A stretch of DNA of 64,000 nucleotides from CAVQKZ01 sp963837325 (GTDB taxonomy: Bacteria > Actinomycetota > Actinomycetes > Mycobacteriales > Jatrophihabitantaceae). The stretch lies in contig CAWIMV010000001.1 in the NCBI GenBank assembly GCA_963837325.1, positions 186,001-250,000 of the forward strand, in the 5' to 3' direction. Under the pieces are notes generated by a model, which was given only the letters and a program-made list of their open reading frames with translations, was not told the origin of the DNA and ran no database searches. The position numbers were made by a program, and so were the translations under genes. Positions 59,183 through 64,000 of the stretch are shown one piece after another (positions within the stretch are counted from its first letter, which is position 1; each line of letters starts with the position of its first letter).

Positions 59183-60283
59183 ATGACTCGCACTTCCCTT
59201 CGGCCAACCGTCGCCGGACGACTCAGGTCCACGACGCTGCCCACCCGCGTCGGGATCGCCGCGGCCGCCAGCTCGCTGGTACTCGCCGGCATTTTCGCCA
59301 TACCTACCTCAGCCAGCGCCGCGATCGTGCCAACGGTCGGCCTGGGCGCTGCGGCTTCCTACTCCGTCCTCGGCGGGTCGGCGGTGACAAACGTGCCCGC
59401 ACTAGGCACTGATCTGAGCGGAGATCTCGGCGTCAGCCCGGGCACGCTCATTACCGGCTTCAGCCCGACTGAGGGGCACGTCCACGGTGCGACGCGTATT
59501 CCACCACAGTCGGACGGGGCTCAGGCGGACAACAGCACGGCCTACGGCGACGCCGCCGGCCGAACCGGTGGAGCGGATGTCGGCGCGGCGATTATGGGAC
59601 CGACAACCCTGATCCCGGGTGTCTACACCGCAGCCTCCGCGCTCGATGTCGGTGGCACGTTGACTTTAAACGGCCAGGGCAATCGGAACGCGGTGTTCAT
59701 CTTCCAGGTCGGCTCGCAGCTCACCGTGGACCCCGGGACCCACATCAACATGATCGGCAACGCGCAGCAGTGCAATGTCTTCTGGCAGGTCGCGACTACG
59801 GCGGCGTTGGACACTGATATCCAGTTCGTGGGAACGATCATGGCGCTGGCGTCGGTCACCATTGCCCACGCGACGACCGTCGCGGGACGGGCTTTGGCAA
59901 GTGTCGGAAACGTGACCCTGGACGACAACGTCTTCACCGCACCGGGTTGTGACCTCACCGGTCCCACTACTCCGGCAGGTGGCGGCAGCACGACGAACGG
60001 CGCTCCGGCCGGCGGGCCGGCAGCCAGCAGCAGCAGCGTAGCTGCGGCGTCAGCCAGTCGAGCGGCAGCCAGCCGTGCGGCCGCCAGTAGGTCGGCCGCC
60101 AGTTCGTCGGCCGCGGCCGCCAGCGCAAGCCGCGCTCGGTTCGCCACGTCAACGCTGGCGAACACTGGTGTGTCGCCGGTGCTGAAGCCGCTGGCTCTCG
60201 TAGCGATCCTGCTACTGATCCTCGGTTGCGGGCTGCTCAGTGCCGGGTGGATCAGAACCCGGTACGGCACGCGTAACCACTGA
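59183..60283 (+). CDS. DUF3494 (ice-binding-like) surface protein with LANTG sorting signal
   Basis: A 366-aa secreted protein. A long signal peptide (cleavage about residue 46, after ASA) precedes a DUF3494 domain (about 47-255: LGAAASYSVLGGSAVTNVPALGTDLSGDLGVSPG..., then NAVFIFQVGSQLTV and NVFWQVATTAALD), the fold of ice-binding proteins and some adhesins. A Ser/Ala/Arg-rich low-complexity linker (about 265-320) leads to a cell-wall sorting signal: LANTG at 325-329, a hydrophobic helix and a basic tail (RTRYGTRNH). LAxTG is recognised by class E sortases of actinobacteria. SD GGGGAGAGG supports ATG 59183. Role: surface adhesion or ice/particle binding, not proven. Confidence 0.9.
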   Translation: MTRTSLRPTVAGRLRSTTLPTRVGIAAAASSLVLAGIFAIPTSASAAIVPTVGLGAAASYSVLGGSAVTNVPALGTDLSGDLGVSPGTLITGFSPTEGHVHGATRIPPQSDGAQADNSTAYGDAAGRTGGADVGAAIMGPTTLIPGVYTAASALDVGGTLTLNGQGNRNAVFIFQVGSQLTVDPGTHINMIGNAQQCNVFWQVATTAALDTDIQFVGTIMALASVTIAHATTVAGRALASVGNVTLDDNVFTAPGCDLTGPTTPAGGGSTTNGAPAGGPAASSSSVAAASASRAAASRAAASRSAASSSAAAASASRARFATSTLANTGVSPVLKPLALVAILLLILGCGLLSAGWIRTRYGTRNH

Positions 60284-60290
60284 TCGAAGC

Positions 60291-60327
60291 GAAGCCGGGC
60301 CCGCACACCACGTGTGGGCCCGGCTTC
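60291..60327 (+). terminator. Terminator after the DUF3494 gene
   Basis: A 12-bp perfect stem GAAGCCGGGCCC (60291-60302) / GGGCCCGGCTTC (60316-60327), with further pairing ACAC/GTGT inside, starts 7 bp after the stop codon. There is no U tract. It also lies 21 bp beyond the 3' end of the converging STAS gene and may serve both strands. Confidence 0.8.
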
Positions 60328-60347
60328 GTCATGCGCGGGGGCGTGAG

Positions 60348-60698
60348 TCAGGAACGTGCTGGCGGGTCGGGAGCTTCGTCGAGGCCGAACAGCTCGGCCA
60401 GACCGCCGATGTCAAGAATGCGGAAGATGGCTGGTGGGACCGCCTGTAGCCGGACCCGCTGGCCCCGTTCCAACGCGTGGTTGCGAAGCTCGATCCAACT
60501 GCCGATGCCGGTCGAGTCGATGAAGGTGACCCCTTCGACGTTGAGGGTCAAAGTCGTGCAACTCGGGTCGCTCAGGGCGGCCAGGCCGGCCGTGTACATG
60601 CTCGGGGCCGAGGCGAGGTCGAGATCGCCGGCCAACTCGAGCGTGGTTGCCGCGGAACCGCCGTTAAGTGGACGTACGGAAAACTCGGTCACTCCCAC
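60348..60698 (-). CDS. STAS-domain anti-sigma-factor antagonist (RsbV/SpoIIAA-like)
   Basis: A 116-aa single STAS domain. AATTLELAGDLDLASAPSMYTAGL and LTLNVEGVTFIDSTGIGSWIEL show the fold and the phosphorylatable Ser about 62 in DSTGIG. Unphosphorylated antagonists of this type bind an anti-sigma kinase and release the sigma factor. A divergent gene 100 bp away encodes an RsbW-like kinase, a natural partner, though no sigma factor lies in the window. GTG 60698 is taken as start, with GTG 60692 possible. Confidence 0.88.
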   Translation of the reverse strand: MGVTEFSVRPLNGGSAATTLELAGDLDLASAPSMYTAGLAALSDPSCTTLTLNVEGVTFIDSTGIGSWIELRNHALERGQRVRLQAVPPAIFRILDIGGLAELFGLDEAPDPPARS

Positions 60699-60797
60699 AC
60701 TGTGTCACACTGAGCGAGTTTGGGTACACCCTCACCACCGGGTCAAGGCGTGGCCCGCATTTTCTCCTCGGGAACGTGTGCCGAAAAGAGGCTCCAC

Positions 60798-61280
60798 GTG
60801 TGCTGGGCGGCAGAACAGGACTTCGCAAACCAAGCCAAAACGCCGAGTGTGGCCCGCCAGTTCGTCAGTGCCCAACTGGACGCGTTGTTCGGTGCCAGTC
60901 CGCGCAACGGACGCTTCGAGGATGCCGAACTAGTGGTGAGCGAACTGGCGACCAATGCCGTTCGAGCCGGGGCCGCGACGGTACGGGTCGCTATGCACGT
61001 GCACCACGGAGAACTCGAGCTCGACGTCAGCGACGACGGTCCGGGATGGCCGCAGTTAATGCACGCCGGCGAACAGGATCCGCACGGGCGCGGTCTGATG
61101 CTGGTCGATGCGGTCGCCGACGCGTGGCGGACCGAAGCGCTCGACACCGGCGGTAAGCGGGTGGTCGTCACGTTGGTGGTGCCCGAAGAGTGGACGACGT
61201 CCTTCGTGTGCGAGCGGCCTCGGCAGGCCCGCGCGGCCCGGCAGGCCCAAGCGGCCCGGCAAGCCCAGCGCGAGGCCTGA
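60798..61280 (+). CDS. Anti-sigma-factor-type histidine-kinase-like ATPase (RsbW/SpoIIAB-like)
   Basis: A 160-aa HATPase_c protein. N box VVSELATNAVRAGAATV, G1 box SDDGPGWP and G2 region HGRGLMLVDAVADAW are in order, with no histidine-phosphoacceptor domain, as in RsbW-type serine kinases. It probably binds a sigma factor and phosphorylates a STAS antagonist such as its divergent neighbour. The GTG start at 60798 has AGAGG six bases upstream; an in-frame start at 60720 would add residues of no similarity. The C-terminus ends in a repeat of Ala/Arg/Gln (RQARAARQAQAARQAQ), a low-complexity basic tail. Confidence 0.85.
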   Translation: MCWAAEQDFANQAKTPSVARQFVSAQLDALFGASPRNGRFEDAELVVSELATNAVRAGAATVRVAMHVHHGELELDVSDDGPGWPQLMHAGEQDPHGRGLMLVDAVADAWRTEALDTGGKRVVVTLVVPEEWTTSFVCERPRQARAARQAQAARQAQREA

Positions 61281-61320
61281 GGCCGCCCGGCCGGGTTGTG
61301 CTCTGCCGACCCATTTCGCC

Positions 61321-61349
61321 TTGACGCCCCCGCCTCGCGGGGGACAATT
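61321..61349 (+). promoter_or_regulatory. Possible leaderless promoter of the DUF3040 gene
   Basis: TTGACG (61321-61326) and ACAATT (61344-61349) are 17 bp apart, and the ATG begins 6 bp further on. The spacer is a GC hairpin CCCCCGC-CTC-GCGGGGG (61327-61343), which could also end transcription from the anti-sigma gene. Confidence 0.4.
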
Positions 61350-61354
61350 AGGAC

Positions 61355-61606
61355 ATGGCGCTGTCGGATTACGAGCGTCGCGTTCTCGACGAGATCGAGG
61401 CCGCACTGCAGATTCGGACGCCCCGTCGCTGGCGATTGGGCCGCGCGGTCGGGTTGGTGGTCGCTTGTGCCCTCGTCGCTGCGGGGTTGATCGTGCTCGC
61501 CGTCCTCTCCCTGCCGCCGGCGTTCGTTGCGGTGACGGCCGGCGTCCTCGGAGCAGCCGTCGGTTGCGTCGGCGGGCTCACCTGGCGGCGACAACGCTGG
61601 CGCTGA
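61355..61606 (+). CDS. DUF3040 membrane protein
   Basis: An 83-aa protein of the actinobacterial DUF3040 family. The N-terminal signature MALSDYERRVLDEIEAAL is followed by two membrane helices (about residues 29-52 and 54-75) and a basic C-terminus (WRRQRWR). Function of the family is unknown; members are small membrane proteins widespread in actinobacteria. It is transcribed in the same direction as the Lrp gene, with its stop 40 bp before that start codon. Confidence 0.87.
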   Translation: MALSDYERRVLDEIEAALQIRTPRRWRLGRAVGLVVACALVAAGLIVLAVLSLPPAFVAVTAGVLGAAVGCVGGLTWRRQRWR

Positions 61607-61632
61607 TCACCCCGGCGCGTGCAACCGCGGGA

Positions 61633-61638
61633 TAGCCT
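61633..61638 (+). promoter_or_regulatory. -10 element of the leaderless Lrp gene
   Basis: TAGCCT (61633-61638) lies 7 bp before GTG 61646, the spacing expected when the transcript begins at the start codon. No SD is present at that GTG, which fits a leaderless message. Confidence 0.45.
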
Positions 61639-61645
61639 CACCCGC

Positions 61646-62101
61646 GTGACCCGCCCGCTGGACGATCCGACGGATCGGCAGATCGCCGCCGCACTGGTCG
61701 CGGACGGGCATACCACGCTCAGGAGTCTCGCCGAACTCACCGGGCTGTCGGTTTCCGCGGTACAGGCCCGCGTGCGCCGCCTGGAGACCGACGGCGTGAT
61801 CCGCGGCTACACAGCGATCGTCGAGCCCGAGGCGATCGGCCTGCCGCTGGCGGCGTTGGTCTCGATCACCCCGCTGGATCCGGCCCATGAATACGACATC
61901 CCGGATCGGCTCCGGGCCCTGCCGGAGATCGAGGCCTGCCACTCGGTCGCTGGAGAGGACAGCTTCGTCCTCTTCGTGCGGGTGGCTTCCCCGGGCGGGC
62001 TCGAGGAGTTGATTCGCGAGATCCGCAAGCGGGCCAACGTCTCCACCCGGACCACCGTCATCCTGCAGACGTTCTACGAGGGACGGCCGCATCCGGTCTG
62101 A
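61646..62101 (+). CDS. Lrp/AsnC-family regulator, probable regulator of lat
   Basis: A 151-aa feast/famine regulator. The HTH at about residues 20-45 (TTLRSLAELTGLSVSAVQARVRRLETDGVI) is followed by the RAM ligand domain (GLPLAALVSITPL; ACHSVAGEDSFVLFVRV). The GTG at 61646 is favoured by the -10 just upstream and by the conserved start TRPLDDPTDRQI. It lies 73 bp before the lysine aminotransferase gene; the same pair order (LrpA then Lat) exists in Mycobacterium tuberculosis, where LrpA regulates lat. Two direct repeats between the genes are likely binding sites. Confidence 0.9.
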   Translation: MTRPLDDPTDRQIAAALVADGHTTLRSLAELTGLSVSAVQARVRRLETDGVIRGYTAIVEPEAIGLPLAALVSITPLDPAHEYDIPDRLRALPEIEACHSVAGEDSFVLFVRVASPGGLEELIREIRKRANVSTRTTVILQTFYEGRPHPV

Positions 62102-62114
62102 GCCCGGCGGATCA

Positions 62115-62164
62115 GACCGAAAATATGCCGGTAAAGCAGTTATCTGACCGAAAATATTCTTGTA
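62115..62164 (+). promoter_or_regulatory. Two direct repeats, probable Lrp binding sites upstream of lat
   Basis: GACCGAAAATATGCCGGTA (62115-62133) and GACCGAAAATATTCTTGTA (62146-62164) share 15 of 19 bases and are 31 bp apart, three helical turns. The AAAATATTCT core resembles AT-rich Lrp/AsnC sites. The second copy may also provide the -10 (TATTCT) for lat. Confidence 0.65.
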
Positions 62165-62174
62165 GAGTTGCGGC

Positions 62175-63503
62175 ATGACGACCCTCATTCCGGCGACGGA
62201 CGACATCAGCGCCGAGCAGGTGCACGAAACGATCGCCCGGCACATGCTCGCGGACGGCTTCGAATTGGTCCTCGACCTCGATGCGTCGCGTGGTTCGGAA
62301 CTGGTCGACGCCCGCGACGGAACCCGCTACCTGGATCTGTTCACGTTCTTCGCCTCGTCGGCGCTGGGCATGAACCACGCCGCTCTGGCCGACGATCCCG
62401 CCTTCTTGCGTGAACTTGGCAACGTGGCCGTGAACAAGCCCAGCAACTCCGACATCTATACGGTGCCGATGGCGCGCTTCGTCGAGACGTTCGCCCGGGT
62501 GCTCGGCGATCCCGCCTTGCCGCACCTGTTCTTCATCGACGGCGGCGGGCTGGCGGTCGAGAACGCCCTGAAGATCGCGTTCGACTGGAAGAGCCGCTGG
62601 AATGCGGCGCACGGCATCGACGCCGCGCTGGGCACCAAGGTGCTGCATCTGCAGAACGCGTTCCACGGCCGGACCGGCTACACGATGTCACTCACCAACA
62701 CCGATCCCAACAAGGTCGCGCGCTTCCCGAAGTTCGACTGGCCCCGCATTCCGGCGCCGTCCGTGCACGGCGCTATCGACGTCGAGCAGGATGAGCGGGC
62801 TGCCGTGGCCGCTGCCCGCGCCGCATTCGCGGCCGATCCGCACGACATCGCCTGCTTCATCATGGAGCCGATCCAGGGTGAAGGCGGCGACAACCACTTC
62901 CGGCCGCAGTTCTTGCAGGCAATGCAGGCGCTGTGCCACGAGTTCGACGCGCTGTTCGTGCTCGACGAGGTGCAGACCGGCGTGGGCCTGACCGGCACCG
63001 CCTGGGCCTATGAGCAACTCGGCGTCACGCCCGATGTCGTCGCGTTCGGCAAGAAGACGCAGGTCTGTGGCGTCATGGCCGGCGGCCGCGTAGACGAAGT
63101 CGCCGACAACGTGTTCGCTCTGTCGTCCCGGATCAACTCGACCTGGGGCGGAAACCTGACCGACATGGTGCGCGCGCGGCGCATCCTCGAGGTGATCGAG
63201 CGCGACGGGCTGATCGAACGCGCGGCCACTCTCGGGGCGCACCTGCGCGAGGGACTGCACGCGCTGGCCGCGGGACACCCCGCTGTCTCCGAGGTCAGGG
63301 GCCGCGGGCTGATGTGCGCGTTCACGCTGCCTTCGGCTCGGTTCCGCGATGCCGTGATCGCGCACCTTCGCGACGACGAGCGGGTACTGGTGCTCGGTTG
63401 TGGGACGAGCAGCATCCGATTCCGCCCGGCCCTGACCGTCTCGGTCGACGAACTCGACCGCGCCCTGGCGGCCATTGACCGCGTCCTCACTGCTCTGACC
63501 TGA
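62175..63503 (+). CDS. lat: L-lysine 6-aminotransferase
   Basis: A 442-aa class III PLP aminotransferase, transferring the epsilon-amino group of lysine to 2-oxoglutarate to give 2-aminoadipate semialdehyde. Lat-specific blocks include NKPSNSDIYTVPMARFVETFARVLG, FIDGGGLAVENALKIAFDWK, MEPIQGEGGDNHFRP, FVLDEVQTGVGLTG and FGKKTQVCGVMAGG (the Lys that binds PLP). The last block separates Lat from ornithine or acetylornithine aminotransferases. Upstream is the Lrp regulator, as in mycobacteria. The enzyme serves lysine catabolism, or starvation/persistence metabolism in mycobacteria; no beta-lactam genes are nearby. Confidence 0.95.
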   Translation: MTTLIPATDDISAEQVHETIARHMLADGFELVLDLDASRGSELVDARDGTRYLDLFTFFASSALGMNHAALADDPAFLRELGNVAVNKPSNSDIYTVPMARFVETFARVLGDPALPHLFFIDGGGLAVENALKIAFDWKSRWNAAHGIDAALGTKVLHLQNAFHGRTGYTMSLTNTDPNKVARFPKFDWPRIPAPSVHGAIDVEQDERAAVAAARAAFAADPHDIACFIMEPIQGEGGDNHFRPQFLQAMQALCHEFDALFVLDEVQTGVGLTGTAWAYEQLGVTPDVVAFGKKTQVCGVMAGGRVDEVADNVFALSSRINSTWGGNLTDMVRARRILEVIERDGLIERAATLGAHLREGLHALAAGHPAVSEVRGRGLMCAFTLPSARFRDAVIAHLRDDERVLVLGCGTSSIRFRPALTVSVDELDRALAAIDRVLTALT

Positions 63504-63515
63504 GTGCTCCTGACC

Positions 63516-64000
63516 TCAATCGGTCAGCAGCGGGCGGACGTCCCGCCCGAGGACGTCGATGAAGGCGGCCAGGTCGGGCTCATCGGCCGGCGGCTGCAGC
63601 ACGACCGAGTCGGCCCCGGCCGCGACCCACCGTTTGATCCCCTCAGCCAATTGTTCCGGGCCACCGGCGATGCCGACATCGTCGTTCTCGTCGAGCGACC
63701 ACGAGTGCAGCTCGGCACTGAGGCGTTCCCGGGCGCGCGGGCCGGTCACCGCGATCAGGTAGACCGTGATGCGGTGCGGCCCGGTGACGTCGGCCGTAGC
63801 GCGGGCGGCATCCAGCGCGGCGCGGGCCCTTCGGACGGTGTCCGGCGTGGACCCGCCGGTAAGCAGCGTGCCGTCCGCGAGTTCGCCGCTGAGCGCGATC
63901 GTCCGCGGTCCGACCGCTCCGATGAGCAGGCGGGGTAGCTCCGCGGGCGGCCAGTCGAGCGCGACGTCGTCGAGGTGCAGGTAGCGGCCTTGAGTCGTGA
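63516..64000 (-). CDS. LLM-class (F420-type) oxidoreductase, C-terminal part (runs off the window)
   Basis: About 160 C-terminal residues of a luciferase-like oxidoreductase; the start lies beyond the window end. Family segments: LPRLLIGAVGPRTIALSGELADGTLLTGG, then ITVYLIAVTGPRARERL and IAGGPEQLAEGIKRWVAAGADSVVLQPPADEPDLAAF near the C-terminus, which forms the last barrel strand and helix. It converges on lat (12 bp apart). It is a different branch from the complete LLM protein at 29082-29912. Substrate unknown. Confidence 0.85.
   Translation of the reverse strand, partial: TTQGRYLHLDDVALDWPPAELPRLLIGAVGPRTIALSGELADGTLLTGGSTPDTVRRARAALDAARATADVTGPHRITVYLIAVTGPRARERLSAELHSWSLDENDDVGIAGGPEQLAEGIKRWVAAGADSVVLQPPADEPDLAAFIDVLGRDVRPLLTD

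Noticed and set aside
1..64000. Looked for CRISPR arrays, tRNA or rRNA genes, and phage or conjugation modules.
   Set aside because: No regularly spaced repeats, cloverleaf-like sequences or recognisable structural or mobilisation genes were seen by eye; a tRNAscan/CRISPR search would be decisive.

Overview
The window is one contiguous piece of a high-GC Gram-positive (Actinomycetota) chromosome. The evidence is the strongly GC-biased third codon position, frequent GTG/TTG starts with purine-rich Shine-Dalgarno (SD) sites, lipoprotein sugar-binding proteins, sugar ABC importers without their own ATPase, F420-type luciferase-like oxidoreductases, an Lrp-lysine aminotransferase pair, DUF3040 and DUF222/HNH proteins. 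The genus cannot be fixed from the sequence. No rRNA, tRNA, CRISPR array, phage or intact transposase was seen.

Layout. 1-2.1 kb: the start of a ROK-type repressor, two small unknown genes and a LacI repressor. 2.2-8.7 kb: secreted GH3 beta-glycosidase with a PA14 insert, secreted type-B carboxylesterase, LysR regulator and MFS exporter. 8.7-16.7 kb: a sugar cluster with SIS isomerase, GH4 glycosidase, DeoR repressor, ABC importer (binding protein plus two permeases) and a secreted beta-helix protein. 16.8-18.2 kb: an intact DUF222/HNH gene whose upstream region is repeated at 57 kb beside a frameshifted relative. 18.3-29.1 kb: a plant-polysaccharide locus with divergent operons, on the minus strand secreted alpha/beta-hydrolase and pectinesterase, on the plus strand GH31, a double SGNH esterase and GH78 alpha-L-rhamnosidase. 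30.1-42.7 kb: a complete L-rhamnose system with LacI repressor, RhaTPQS importer, mutarotase, a fucose/arabinose-isomerase-like protein, rhamnose isomerase, bifunctional aldolase/dehydrogenase and rhamnulokinase. The two regions fit together: side chains are removed and rhamnose is released outside the cell, imported, and split to dihydroxyacetone phosphate and lactaldehyde/lactate.

42.8-55.7 kb holds the least familiar system. It has three transcription units (an RraA-like aldolase; GntR regulator, FAD oxidase and gamma-carbonic-anhydrase-like protein; and a 9.3 kb operon). The long operon encodes a beta-hydroxyacid dehydrogenase, a second ATPase-less sugar-type importer, a CaiB-type CoA-transferase, a crotonase-fold protein, an amidohydrolase/lactonase, a semialdehyde dehydrogenase and an FAH-family dehydratase/hydrolase. 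The palindrome TTGTCTACAA, the expected operator type for a FadR-family GntR protein, lies in two of the control regions and ties them together. The last two enzymes resemble the end of a Weimberg-type sugar-acid pathway, but the CoA enzymes do not belong to any such pathway known to me. This is my best candidate for an undescribed catabolic system.

55.7-64 kb: the DUF222/HNH pseudogene with flanking repeats, an epimerase-like protein, a cell-wall-anchored DUF3494 (ice-binding-like) surface protein with a LANTG sorting signal, a divergent STAS/anti-sigma pair, DUF3040, the Lrp-lat pair with two 19-bp direct repeats between the genes, and the end of a luciferase-like oxidoreductase.
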